Of a DNA stretch of 40,076 bases, positions 16,777 to 25,775 are shown piece by piece. The stretch lies in NCBI RefSeq assembly GCF_005405345.1, contig NZ_BJDW01000023.1, positions 1 to 40,076 of the forward strand, written 5' to 3'. This DNA comes from Enterococcus viikkiensis. Its GTDB lineage: Bacteria > Bacillota > Bacilli > Lactobacillales > Enterococcaceae. Every line of letters begins with the position of its first letter. Positions within the stretch are counted from its first letter, which is position 1. The notes under the pieces were generated by a model, which made no database searches, had not been told where the DNA came from, and saw only the letters and a program-made list of their open reading frames with translations. Position numbers and translations under genes: made by a program.

Positions 16777-19700
16777 ATGGCAGATAAGCAACGTAAGACA
16801 AATTGGTTATATATAATGATTCTACTGGTGATACCTTTTTTACCGTTATTTTTTAGTTCTAATTCAGTTTATGCTGAAACAATAAAGCCAGTCGTTACTT
16901 TTGACCAAGAACCTAAAAATGTTGGGGAGAAAGGACTGGTGACACTAACTGGAGAAAATTTAGATACAAGTCAACTTTCAGTCATGCCAGCAACAGGTTT
17001 TTCAATAAAGGAGTCTGAAAGAACAGCAAATCGGATTGTTTATCAATATCACGCGGATAAGGTTGGAACATACCGTCTATCCTTAAAATCACAAAAATCC
17101 GATGCACAAGAACAACTATCACTTGCTTCTTTAACCATTGAAGCAAATCAAGCTAACACAGAAACTACGAGTACAGGTAAAATGACAGAACCCTCAACCG
17201 CTGTTCAATCGACACAAAACAGTACCATAGCAAATACAAGCACCTCTTCAAAGGGTGAAACATCAAAGTCAACTAAAACTAGTTCAAACAGTAGTGAAGC
17301 CATGCAACCAGCAATTCAAGCGCCTAAACAGGTAGGAACAAAGGGAACAACGATTCATACATTGTCTGAAAGTGAAAGAAATAAGCTCGGTCAATTGTGG
17401 GATTATAATGCCTATTTGACTGGCGAACACTCTGCTAACATGGCAGATACAGAAGGTGCAATCGCCGTAAAAGGAAACAGTGTTTTCCCCAATGATTTGC
17501 AAACATTTACGTATGGTGCCTCTTTTAGGGAACAAAACACGACAATTGGAGATCCAATTCGTCCAGATCAGTACGTAAATGTTCTCTTAGGTGGCGAAAT
17601 TATTAACCATGCGACCAATGATTGGGTAAAACCCGTCGTTGAAAATCGAACAACGAATGGATATAGCCAGGGCTGGCTAGTTGCCCATGCCCCAATGGAA
17701 AATTGGATTTATAAAAATTTGGGTGAGTGGTTTTCTGCTTTAGCTTATGAAACAGATGATGCCACAATCCAAACTGCTTTTGCCAAATTACAAACACAAC
17801 AAGAGCAGTTGACCAATCAGTTAAGTTTGTTGACAGCAGGAGTAGAAGCACCTGTATATCAAGGGGATGGCTTTGAATTAGCCCCCTCTAAACAAGATCC
17901 CAAAGTATTGATTCTAACCTTTAAAAAGGATAGCACCCCCTTAACAATCAAAACGTTGTCAATTCCTAATGACTTTTTAAAAGGGACACACTATAAACAA
18001 ATTCTTGTGACCTCAAGTGCAGAAAAGATTGTTATGAATGGGACAAGTATTGCAGGAACCACGCAACAAGATGCAGGAACATATAGTGATCTTGCTAGTA
18101 AATTGACTTTCTATTTTCCAAAAGCAACAAGTATCGTGAACTACTTAGAAGACGATGGAAGCTATCCAGATACTTCAAAGGTCGGGGTGGACGTTGCTGG
18201 TGAAGACAATTATGGAAAATCCGATGGTAAAAATTATTACCATAGTTTTACAATCGGAAGTATCATAGCACCGCAAGCAACTGTTGTGTACCATTCCGGT
18301 AGTATTAATGGCTATGTTTTCGCTAAAAATCTTCATCAACGGGATGGGATGGAAATCCATAATTTTTATAATCCGTGGCTTCCAGATATTCATGTAGAAG
18401 GAAAAGGACAAGTTCAAATTCACAAATCAGATCAGGCGACACAACAAGTTTTGGCAGATGCTGAATTTGGAATTCGTAAAAAGGGCACAACGGATTTTCT
18501 TGATGTAAAAGCAACTGATAAAAACGGAACGTTGACTTTTGCTGATCTGGCGCATGGGGACTATGAAATTGTAGAAACCAAAGCACCAGAAGGATATCAA
18601 TTAAATGAAGAAGTTTATCCCGTGGAAGTGAGTGAACAGAGTCAAACCGTCACAGTCCAAATGGAAAATACCAAACAAGAGGTTTTAAAGACGCATCTCC
18701 AATTGCATAAAACCGATCAAGCAACGCATGCCGATTTAGCCGGGGCAGTTTATGGACTTCGAGGGTTACGTGAAAAGAATTTTCGTACGGCCACCACAGA
18801 TAAATCGGGGATGATCGACTTTACAGATTTGACACCTGGATTTTATGAACTTGTGGAACTAATTTCTCCAAACGGGTATCAAGTAGATTCGAAACCTCAA
18901 ATTATTCAGGTTGGCCTGTCAGATAAAGCCCAAAAGATGGAAGTAACTGACCAGAAAATGGTTGAGAAAAAAGGTAGTATTCAATTAAGAAAAATTGACC
19001 AAGCAACAGGGAAACCGCTGAAAAATGTTGTCTTCGGCGTTCGCACACTAGATGAAAAAATCTTTATTACCAAGAAAACAGACGAAAATGGGGTTGTAAA
19101 GTTTGACAACCTTAAAGCGGGAACCTTTTATACGGTTGCAGAAATAACAGCGCCTACCGGGTATACAAAGACAGCGCAGAATTTAGTCGTGAAAATCAAT
19201 AACCCCGCGCAAGAAGTGAACATTGGTGAATGGACAAACCAGAAAGAAACAGCGAGTGCAGTAAAAGGTGCTGTCAAAATCATTAAATCAGATAACACTA
19301 ACGGAAACTTATTGAAAGGTGCACAGTTTGGAATCCGGGCGTTAGGGCAAAGAGAATTTCAGAAAAAGACTACAGATAACAAAGGTGAGGTCTTATTTAC
19401 CGATTTAGTAGCCGGAGTATACGAAATTCGGGAACTTGCTGCGCCAAGTGGCTATACAAATACCTCCTTGACTCAAAAGGTTGTCATTGATCCAGCAAAA
19501 CCCGAACAAACAATGACAATCAAATGGACGAATGAAAAGAGCGCAGCAAAACTAGGAAGTGCTACGATAATCAAAACTGATGAAACGGGGCATCCACTGG
19601 CAGGAGCAACATTTGCGATTCGAAATGATCATGAACGGCAGTTTAGTAAAACAACAACAAGCAATGCCGCCGGAGAAGCGTATTTCAATAATTTGCCATT

Positions 19701-20346
19701 AGGACGCTATGATATTATTGAGACGACAGCACCTGACGGTTATCAATTGGATGGTAAAATCTATCATGTTCAAGTGACCGAAGAAGAAAACGGTAGTGCA
19801 GAAATCGCAACGATTATCAATCATAAAAAAGAAGCTGCAACGGGTCAAGTGGTTCTAGAAAAAAGAGATACGCAGACCCATAAAATTTTACCGGGTGTTG
19901 AATTTGCACTAGAGGATGCGAATGGGAAATTATTACAGACGTATACGACAGATAAAGAGGGACGAATTTTTGTTGATAAGCTAGCTATTGGTCACTATCA
20001 ATTTGTCGAAACGAAGGCATTACCAGGATATGTGCTGGATCCTAAGCCTAAAAAATTCGAAGTAACCAAGGAAAACTTGAACAAATTGCAACTCCTTACT
20101 GTAACCAATGAATTAGAAAAGACACCTTCTTCAACAAGTGAGAGTAGCGAAGAAAGTACGACGTCCACTACTACAACCACCTATGTAGGCAGGTCCAGTG
20201 ATGAGCAAAATGTTCATACATCAGTGGATAAAGGGCAAAAGAAAGAGTCCTATCCTCAGACAAATGATCGCAATCAGCCACAATTAATTGTGCTAGGATT
20301 AATGATATTGGGTAGTGCAGTGTATCTCATAAAACGCCGTAAGTAA
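16777..20346 (+). CDS. Cell-wall anchored adhesin: choice-of-anchor A head with six Cna-B/SpaA repeats
   Basis: A 1189-aa surface protein. A signal peptide ends near residue 33 (SVYA). A Ser/Thr-rich linker (about 120-185) precedes a choice-of-anchor A/collagen-adhesin-like head (about 204-535; opens LWDYNAYLTGEH, closes near GSINGYVFAKN). Six repeats of about 95 aa begin near residues 543, 635, 728, 829, 925 and 1021, each with the Lys...Glu...GY...Asn layout of isopeptide-forming Cna-B/SpaA stalk domains. A Ser/Thr-rich wall-spanning stretch is followed by the sorting signal YPQTN (1159-1163), a hydrophobic helix and the tail KRRK. YPQTN deviates from LPXTG. Repeat 2 has Asp where Asn is expected. 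Its likely role is binding host or matrix ligands. No sortase or pilin partner adjoins, so it is probably a stand-alone adhesin. Confidence 0.9.
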   Translation: MADKQRKTNWLYIMILLVIPFLPLFFSSNSVYAETIKPVVTFDQEPKNVGEKGLVTLTGENLDTSQLSVMPATGFSIKESERTANRIVYQYHADKVGTYRLSLKSQKSDAQEQLSLASLTIEANQANTETTSTGKMTEPSTAVQSTQNSTIANTSTSSKGETSKSTKTSSNSSEAMQPAIQAPKQVGTKGTTIHTLSESERNKLGQLWDYNAYLTGEHSANMADTEGAIAVKGNSVFPNDLQTFTYGASFREQNTTIGDPIRPDQYVNVLLGGEIINHATNDWVKPVVENRTTNGYSQGWLVAHAPMENWIYKNLGEWFSALAYETDDATIQTAFAKLQTQQEQLTNQLSLLTAGVEAPVYQGDGFELAPSKQDPKVLILTFKKDSTPLTIKTLSIPNDFLKGTHYKQILVTSSAEKIVMNGTSIAGTTQQDAGTYSDLASKLTFYFPKATSIVNYLEDDGSYPDTSKVGVDVAGEDNYGKSDGKNYYHSFTIGSIIAPQATVVYHSGSINGYVFAKNLHQRDGMEIHNFYNPWLPDIHVEGKGQVQIHKSDQATQQVLADAEFGIRKKGTTDFLDVKATDKNGTLTFADLAHGDYEIVETKAPEGYQLNEEVYPVEVSEQSQTVTVQMENTKQEVLKTHLQLHKTDQATHADLAGAVYGLRGLREKNFRTATTDKSGMIDFTDLTPGFYELVELISPNGYQVDSKPQIIQVGLSDKAQKMEVTDQKMVEKKGSIQLRKIDQATGKPLKNVVFGVRTLDEKIFITKKTDENGVVKFDNLKAGTFYTVAEITAPTGYTKTAQNLVVKINNPAQEVNIGEWTNQKETASAVKGAVKIIKSDNTNGNLLKGAQFGIRALGQREFQKKTTDNKGEVLFTDLVAGVYEIRELAAPSGYTNTSLTQKVVIDPAKPEQTMTIKWTNEKSAAKLGSATIIKTDETGHPLAGATFAIRNDHERQFSKTTTSNAAGEAYFNNLPLGRYDIIETTAPDGYQLDGKIYHVQVTEEENGSAEIATIINHKKEAATGQVVLEKRDTQTHKILPGVEFALEDANGKLLQTYTTDKEGRIFVDKLAIGHYQFVETKALPGYVLDPKPKKFEVTKENLNKLQLLTVTNELEKTPSSTSESSEESTTSTTTTTYVGRSSDEQNVHTSVDKGQKKESYPQTNDRNQPQLIVLGLMILGSAVYLIKRRK

Positions 20347-20410
20347 AAATAATCAGTTTGGTGGTCATTACATTAACTGGAAATCAGATCAACAACTAAA
20401 TAGTCACAAA

Positions 20411-20444
20411 GAAACCCTCAGAAACGAGTTTTTCTGAGGGTTTC
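20411..20444. terminator. Bidirectional terminator between adhesin and siderophore operon
   Basis: A 14-bp perfect stem (GAAACCCTCAGAAA / TTTCTGAGGGTTTC) around CGAGTT, with short T-rich tails both ways. It sits between the converging adhesin and substrate-binding protein genes. Confidence 0.85.
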
Positions 20445-20449
20445 TTCCA

Positions 20450-21418
20450 TTATTCAAATGCTTTGTTGACGTCATCTAACATCAATTTGACAGATTCAAG
20501 TCCGCCGCCGCTTAGGTACCAAACGTCTGGTTGTAGAGAGAGGACTTTTTTGTTTTTACCGGCAGTTGTTTGAGCAACTAACTCATTGTCTGCGACGTTA
20601 TTGTTGCTGTCGTCACCGCCGATTGCTTTGGTTCGATCAATGATGAAAAGGACATCAGGATTTTTGTCTAAAACATATTCATAGGAAACGCTTTGACCGT
20701 GAGTGGAAGCTTTGATGGCAGTGTCGGCTTCCGCAAAACCAAAGGTATCATAAACGATCCCAAAGCGAGAATCTTTGCCATACGTAGACAATTGTCCCTC
20801 GTTGACCAAGACAGTCAAAGCTTTGTCCTTGCTCTCTTCTGCGGTTGCTTTGGTTTCTTTGATGCGGGTCTCCAATTCAGCTAACTGTTTACGTGCTGTT
20901 TTTTCTTTCTCGAAGATTTGACCAAGGGTTTCAACATTTTGTTTGATTGAATTCCACGTATCTGAAGGGTTTACTGCTAGATACATAGTTGGTGCAATCT
21001 CTTTTAATTGCGCTAAAAAATCACTTTGCCGACCGGAAATAATGATTAAATCGGGTTTCATTTGATTGATTTTTTCTAAATCAGGTTCCTTGATACCACC
21101 GGCTGATTCCACCTTTTTGTATTGTTTTAGATAGGCGGGCAAATTATCGGTCGCTGCACCCACAATTTTATCACCAACACCTAAAGCATCTAAGGTATCT
21201 AATGAGCCATTGTCAAAAACGACGACTTTTTTAGGATTCTTCGGTACGGTCACAGTACCATTGGAATCCTTCACTTCCAACGACTCGCTTTTGGTTGAGC
21301 TGTTTGTTGTTGATTGACCAGTTGAATGACGACTGTTCGCATCATTTGCTGTCCCGCAACCAGACAAAACGAATAAGCCTAGCACGACTAACGATAACCC
21401 CATTATATATTTTTTCAT
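20450..21418 (-). CDS. Siderophore ABC transporter substrate-binding lipoprotein
   Basis: A 322-aa lipoprotein (lipobox LSGC, Cys21) with a Ser/Thr/Asn-rich linker and then a class III periplasmic-binding fold joined by a long helix. The opening VPKNPKKVVVFDNGSLDTLD is typical of the CeuE/FatB/YclQ group, which binds ferric siderophores such as petrobactin or catecholates. It sits on the outer face of the membrane and feeds iron-siderophore to the two permeases. It is the last gene of the operon, 56 bases after the ATPase, with its own ribosome binding site. The exact siderophore cannot be told from sequence. Confidence 0.93.
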   Translation of the reverse strand: MKKYIMGLSLVVLGLFVLSGCGTANDANSRHSTGQSTTNSSTKSESLEVKDSNGTVTVPKNPKKVVVFDNGSLDTLDALGVGDKIVGAATDNLPAYLKQYKKVESAGGIKEPDLEKINQMKPDLIIISGRQSDFLAQLKEIAPTMYLAVNPSDTWNSIKQNVETLGQIFEKEKTARKQLAELETRIKETKATAEESKDKALTVLVNEGQLSTYGKDSRFGIVYDTFGFAEADTAIKASTHGQSVSYEYVLDKNPDVLFIIDRTKAIGGDDSNNNVADNELVAQTTAGKNKKVLSLQPDVWYLSGGGLESVKLMLDDVNKAFE

Positions 21419-21474
21419 TTTTAATTCCCCCTAATTTATAATAAAAGCCTTCATTTTGAGGCTTAAAGCCTGTT

Positions 21475-22233
21475 CTAATTGAAATACATACAAAACCGTT
21501 TTCCGTCCAACTCGCAAATTTTGATATCCATTTCGTATAACTCATTTAAGATCTGTGGCTGTATCATTTTATTCGTTGCTCCATGAGCAAAAATTTGTCC
21601 ATTTTTCATCGCGACAATTTCATCAGCATAGCTTGCTGCAAAATTAATATCGTGGATGACTAACAGAATTGTTTTATGTTCTTCTTCGACCAAGCGTTGT
21701 AAGGTCTGCATCAGCTGTACTGAATGGTTCATATCTAAATTATTCAGTGGTTCATCTAATAGGATATAGTCAGTGTCTTGCGCTAAAATCATGGCAATAT
21801 ATGCCCGCTGCAATTGACCACCAGACAATGTATCGATTTGGTCTTCCGCCAATGCCACTAATCCTAACTTTTCCAGCGCGTAGTCAATCAAGTCTTGGTC
21901 GGTATTGGTCAACCGACCTTTCGAATACGGAAACCGACCAAAGCCTACCAGCTCACGAACCGTAATCCGTAAGTTGACTCCGTTACTTTGCTTTAAAATC
22001 GATAATTTTTGGGCCAGTTCATTAGAGTGCCAAGCCTTGACCTCATTGTGATCAAGATAGATTTGTCCAGCATCAATTGTAATTAAGCGACTGATCATCG
22101 ATAATAAGGTGCTTTTTCCAGCACCGTTTGGTCCGATAAATGCGGTCAGTTGTTTCTCTTTAATAGGCAGACAAACTTCGGAAACCACTTTCTTTGCACC
22201 GTAGTTTTTTGAAACATTTTCGAGCTGGATCAT
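21475..22233 (-). CDS. Siderophore ABC transporter ATP-binding protein
   Basis: A 252-aa FepC-type ATPase with Walker A GPNGAGKST (about residues 34-42), signature LSGGQLQRAYIA, Walker B YILLDEPLNNLD and the switch His in LLVIHDINFA. It powers the permease pair from the cytoplasmic face. Its start overlaps the stop of the upstream permease by four bases (ATGA), showing tight coupling. It corresponds to YclP/FatE in related systems. Confidence 0.95.
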   Translation of the reverse strand: MIQLENVSKNYGAKKVVSEVCLPIKEKQLTAFIGPNGAGKSTLLSMISRLITIDAGQIYLDHNEVKAWHSNELAQKLSILKQSNGVNLRITVRELVGFGRFPYSKGRLTNTDQDLIDYALEKLGLVALAEDQIDTLSGGQLQRAYIAMILAQDTDYILLDEPLNNLDMNHSVQLMQTLQRLVEEEHKTILLVIHDINFAASYADEIVAMKNGQIFAHGATNKMIQPQILNELYEMDIKICELDGKRFCMYFN

Positions 22234-23198
22234 CGATACCGGCTCCTTTCATAGATGATTTTTCCGATAAAGTACAGGCCACCGATAAATTGGGTAACAA
22301 CGCTGACCGTGGTCTTTAAATGGAAAACTTGTTCGACTAAAAATTGACTACCAACTAAAAAAATAAAACCAAGTAAGATCGCAGTTGGAAAGAGGTCGCT
22401 GTGGCGATAGCTCGGCATTAACTGGTAACTGATATTCGCAACGATAAAGCCCAAGAAGGTGATGGGACCGACCAGTGCGGTTGCTGTTCCTGTTAATAGA
22501 CTAATAAAAAATAGCAAAAAAATTTGGAACGCATTCACCGAAAGTCCCAAGTTCGTTGCCTGATCTTTCCCTAAATGCAAAACATCTAAATAGCGATTGA
22601 GCGCAAATAAAATAAGAGATCCTAGTAAAATGATTCCCGCAGCCAAACCTAAATGGGTCGTATTGATATTGCTGAAGCTGGCAAAAAGTCGCCCTTGCAA
22701 CAGATCATATTCATTCGGGTCCATCATGACCTGAAAAAAAGTACTTGTACTACTAAATAAGGTGCCAAAGATCATCCCCAGCATCAGTAGAATAAATAAA
22801 TCATTTTGCCGCCGTTTTAGTAACGTTTTGGCTAGTAATAAACTTGATAAGGCCATCAAGAGAATACTTAGTAAAAAAATTGAGGTTTGTTCCTGTGACA
22901 ATATATTGACGCCACCACCTATGAAAAATAAGATTGTTTGGATCAAAACATAGAGGGCATCTAAACCAAGAATATTAGGTGTCAAAAATTGGTTTTGGGT
23001 CATGGTTTGGAAACTAACTGTCGCCATCCCTGTTGCTAAAGCAACTAGTGCAAACGCGACAACTTTTTTCCCTCTGAGCATTAATGCAAAGTTGAGGTTG
23101 TCGTAGGTGTTATAAGTGAGGTAAAGTCCACACAAGAACATGGCTAGGATTACAAGAACAATCAGTAACAGTATTTTTTTTGGCTGAGAAAAGATCAT
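22230..23198 (-). CDS. Siderophore ABC transporter permease (YclO/FatC-like)
   Basis: A 322-aa FecCD/BtuC-type integral membrane protein with about nine to ten hydrophobic helices. The GPITFLGFIVANISYQL segment near residues 240-256 is the conserved ATPase-contacting loop region of FecCD permeases. It pairs with the upstream permease to form the channel. It overlaps both neighbours by four bases (ATGA), so the operon is translated as a coupled unit. Confidence 0.94.
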   Translation of the reverse strand: MIFSQPKKILLLIVLVILAMFLCGLYLTYNTYDNLNFALMLRGKKVVAFALVALATGMATVSFQTMTQNQFLTPNILGLDALYVLIQTILFFIGGGVNILSQEQTSIFLLSILLMALSSLLLAKTLLKRRQNDLFILLMLGMIFGTLFSSTSTFFQVMMDPNEYDLLQGRLFASFSNINTTHLGLAAGIILLGSLILFALNRYLDVLHLGKDQATNLGLSVNAFQIFLLFFISLLTGTATALVGPITFLGFIVANISYQLMPSYRHSDLFPTAILLGFIFLVGSQFLVEQVFHLKTTVSVVTQFIGGLYFIGKIIYERSRYR

Positions 23199-24142
23199 GC
23201 GCGGTTCCTCCTAACCAATAAATAGATAAAAATCAGACTACCTATAATCCCGACAGTTAGACTCACAGGTACTTCATACGGAGCAATGACGATTCGCGAA
23301 ATAATATCACAAATGAGTAAAAATAAGCTCCCGTACAATGCGGTAATCCATATAGTTTGTTTTATGTGATCGCCATAGGTCAGAGAAATAATATTCGGTA
23401 CAATTACTCCTAAAAAAGGAACAGTCCCAACCATGATTAGGACTAAGCTGCTGGCTGCGGATACTAAGCCGATACCTAATGTTTGAACGAGGGAATAATT
23501 GATGCCTAAGTTGACAGCCACATCTTCACCTAGACCTACGACTGTGAAGAAATACGCAAAATAATAAATAATAAAAAAAAGTGGGATCGTTAGGTAGAGA
23601 AGTTCATAACTACCTTTTGTAACTAAGGAAAAATTCCCTTGAAGCCAAGAAGACATATTTTGGATCAATTGAAATTGATACGCAAAAAAGGTGGCTAGAG
23701 AACCCACAACATTTCCGAACATTACACCTAACAATGGGAGAAAGATCGGGTCCTTCGTTGGGAGCAATCGGCTCAGGCCTAAGAAGACCATAGTTCCCAA
23801 AAAGGCAAAAATAAACGCCGCGAGTGTTCGGATTGCAGTAGAAGCACTAGGTAGAAACAGCATAACCAGTAAGATGCCTAGTCGAGCACTATCCATCGTT
23901 CCAGCGGTTGTTGGTGAAACAAATCTATTTTGAGTGAGATGCTGCATAATCAATCCACAAATACTCATCGTTGCGCCAGCTAAAATCAGACTAATTGTTC
24001 TTGGTAGGCGAGTCGTAGCTACAATTAGCCATTGCTGCGAATCACCGTAGAGTAGAGCGTGGATCATTAAATCTTTTACTCCAATAAAAATAGAGAGAGC
24101 GCTCAACAAAAATAAAACAAGAAAAAGGCCTTTTCTTCCCAA
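23195..24142 (-). CDS. Siderophore ABC transporter permease (YclN/FatD-like)
   Basis: The first gene of the iron operon, encoding a FecCD-type permease of about 315 aa with many transmembrane helices and the conserved GTVPFLGVIVPNIISL segment. I place the start at TTG 24142 (product beginning LGRKGLFLVLFLL), directly after a GAGGGGTGAG site. The longer in-frame ATG at 24247 would run the coding region through the Fur box and promoter and adds a non-membrane N-terminus unlike the family. It overlaps the next permease by four bases. Confidence 0.9.
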   Translation of the reverse strand: MGRKGLFLVLFLLSALSIFIGVKDLMIHALLYGDSQQWLIVATTRLPRTISLILAGATMSICGLIMQHLTQNRFVSPTTAGTMDSARLGILLVMLFLPSASTAIRTLAAFIFAFLGTMVFLGLSRLLPTKDPIFLPLLGVMFGNVVGSLATFFAYQFQLIQNMSSWLQGNFSLVTKGSYELLYLTIPLFFIIYYFAYFFTVVGLGEDVAVNLGINYSLVQTLGIGLVSAASSLVLIMVGTVPFLGVIVPNIISLTYGDHIKQTIWITALYGSLFLLICDIISRIVIAPYEVPVSLTVGIIGSLIFIYLLVRRNRA

Positions 24143-24161
24143 TAACTCACCCCTCAATAAA

Positions 24162-24176
24162 TGATAATGATTCTCA
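24162..24176. promoter_or_regulatory. Fur box controlling the siderophore operon
   Basis: TGATAATGATTCTCA matches the 7-1-7 Fur consensus TGATAATnATTATCA with one mismatch, 19 bases upstream of the operon's start codon. It predicts repression by iron-loaded Fur and induction under iron starvation. Confidence 0.9.
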
Positions 24177-24192
24177 TTCTCTCTAAGAATAA

Positions 24193-24221
24193 AGTTTAGG
24201 TGAAAAACAGAGCAAATGCAA
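24193..24221 (-). promoter_or_regulatory. Probable promoter of the siderophore operon
   Basis: On the minus strand TTGCAT (24216-24221), 17 bases and TAAACT (24193-24198) form a moderate promoter. The Fur box lies just downstream, where bound repressor would block initiation. Confidence 0.55.
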
Positions 24222-24396
24222 GCTCTTTTTAATGAAAAAATAACCATAAGAAAATCGAGCCGCCGTTACGTTGGTTGAGGTCATAAAGTTGATCTTAAAA
24301 AAAAGTAGTTGGAGAGAAGCTTTTTTAGATGGGAAGCTGGAAGGAAATCGAAACAGAATACAAGGAGTTAGAACGACAATAGCAAAATCTTGAAAA
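24222..24396. other. Intergenic stretch without a convincing gene
   Basis: Between the iron-operon promoter and the ssrA terminator I see only a 17-codon open frame (24329-24382, beginning MGSWKEIETEY) with a distant GGAGA site. It is too short and poorly supported to call; it may be a gene remnant. Confidence 0.4.
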
Positions 24397-24429
24397 TAAA
24401 AAAGTGCCGAAATCGCTTGATTTCAGCAC
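24397..24429 (-). terminator. Terminator of ssrA
   Basis: On the minus strand an 11-bp stem with one G-T pair (GTGCTGAAATC / GATTTCGGCAC) around AAGC is followed by TTTTTT. It lies 45 bases past the tmRNA 3' end. Confidence 0.88.
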
Positions 24430-24473
24430 CCCTTTATCTTAATTCAATTTGTAAAAATAGTTATGGAGCTGAG

Positions 24474-24829
24474 GGGAATCGAACCCCTGTCCAAACATCT
24501 CTTAACCTAAATCTCTACGCTCATAGTCAACTCATTTAAGGTTTCGCTCGATAGCATGCCGAGTGACAAGCAGTCTATTTCGCTAGTCTGATGCGCTCTT
24601 TTTTAACTTACAGACGGAAAGTTAAAACGTATCCCACTTCATTTGAGACCCTGATCCGAGCACATGGGCGATACCGGGAGGATCTACGCTAACTGTTTTT
24701 AGGCAGCTAAAGCGTAAGAGTTGTTATTGTTTTTAGCAGTTATATTTAACTGTAACGTTTTTACGTAGACGTAACCTACGAAGCGCAACTCAGGCCCGAA
24801 CAATGCCTGTCGAATCCAGAAACAGCCCC
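24474..24829 (-). ncRNA. ssrA: Transfer-messenger RNA (ssrA)
   Basis: tmRNA rescues ribosomes stalled on broken mRNA and tags the product for proteolysis. The tRNA-like ends pair (GGGGCTG with CAGCTCC), the 5' part carries GGATTCGACAGGC, and the T-arm reads GGGGTTCGATTCCCC. The tag frame at 24699-24737 encodes AKNNNNSYALAA then stop, ending in the ALAA proteolysis signal. The 3' CCA is not encoded: the discriminator A is followed by TAA. At about 356 nt it is a normal one-piece molecule. The enterococcal tags I recall have Glu at position four (AKNE...), so Asn here is a small difference. Confidence 0.98.
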
Positions 24830-24854
24830 TTAATAAAATTTTACTGCAACTGAA

Positions 24855-24883
24855 ATTATAACATTTCATTATCAAAAAAGCAA
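24855..24883 (-). promoter_or_regulatory. Promoter of ssrA
   Basis: On the minus strand TTGCTT (24878-24883), 17 bases and TATAAT (24855-24860) form a strong promoter about 25 bases before the mature 5' end. This leaves a short leader for RNase P processing. Confidence 0.85.
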
Positions 24884-25052
24884 AAAAGTAAAGCTTTCGA
24901 GCGTTAGTGAAAGTCATGACTGATCAAAGGAAAGCGCTAAAAAGATTGAAGAAAAAGCAAATTGTTAGTGAAGATATAAGTAAGGTAATGGTTGGAAAAA
25001 TTGAAATAGAGTATACTAAGTATGAGAATAGATGACACTAGGGGGATATTGT

Positions 25053-25775
25053 ATGAATATTTTAATGATTGAGGATAATGAATCCGTCTCTGAAATGATG
25101 CAGATGTTCTTTTTAAATGAAGGCTGGGAAGCTGAATTTAAATATGATGGCAAAGAAGGCTTGGAGGCGTTTAAAGCTGACCCGCAAAAATGGGACATGA
25201 TCACGCTGGATTTAAATCTACCTAGCATGGATGGCATGGAAGTGGGGCGTGAGATTCGTAAAATTTCCAGCACAGTACCGATTATTATGCTGACGGCACG
25301 GGATTCTGAAAGCGATCAAGTGATTGGCTTGGAAATGGGAGCCGATGATTATGTCACAAAACCTTTCTCCCCTCTGACCTTAATCGCACGGATCAAGGCG
25401 TTGCATCGTCGTAGTGGGTTAGCGGCTGAACCGAATAAGGAAGTCGCAGCGAACAATGAAAACTTTGATATCCAAACCGATCATTTCAAAATGAACTTGA
25501 AAACGCGAGAAGCTTATTTAGATGATAAGGCGATTGAGGGACTGACGCCGAAGGAATTTGATTTGCTTTATACAATGGCGAAGAAGCCGCGACAAGTCTT
25601 TACTCGAGAACAGTTGTTGGAGTTGGTTTGGGATTATCAGTATTTTGGCGATGAGCGGACAGTGGACGCCCATATCAAAAAGTTGCGTCAAAAGATTGAA
25701 AAAGTCGGATCGCAGGTCATTCAAACGGTTTGGGGCGTCGGTTACAAATTTGATGATACCGAGGTTGCTCGATGA
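25053..25775 (+). CDS. OmpR-family response regulator
   Basis: A 240-aa two-domain regulator. The receiver domain (1-115) has the acidic pocket Glu7/Asp8, phosphoacceptor Asp53 (ITLDLNLPSMDG) and Lys103 (VTKPFSP). A winged-helix DNA-binding domain (about 140-235) holds LTPKEFDLLYTMAKKP and ends QTVWGVGYKF. I use ATG 25053, preceded by TAGGGGGATATT; an in-frame ATG 21 bases earlier has no site. It overlaps the kinase gene by four bases (ATGA). The pair resembles LisRK/EtaRS-type systems of Listeria and enterococci in general build, but I cannot name it with certainty. Confidence 0.93.
   Translation: MNILMIEDNESVSEMMQMFFLNEGWEAEFKYDGKEGLEAFKADPQKWDMITLDLNLPSMDGMEVGREIRKISSTVPIIMLTARDSESDQVIGLEMGADDYVTKPFSPLTLIARIKALHRRSGLAAEPNKEVAANNENFDIQTDHFKMNLKTREAYLDDKAIEGLTPKEFDLLYTMAKKPRQVFTREQLLELVWDYQYFGDERTVDAHIKKLRQKIEKVGSQVIQTVWGVGYKFDDTEVAR

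Noticed and set aside
24143-24247. N-terminal extension of the first siderophore permease
   Set aside because: The extension reads through the Fur box and promoter; TTG 24142 has a strong ribosome binding site and gives the normal family length.
24699-24917. A 72-codon minus-strand open frame
   Set aside because: It is read through the tmRNA; only its last 12 codons are translated, as the proteolysis tag.
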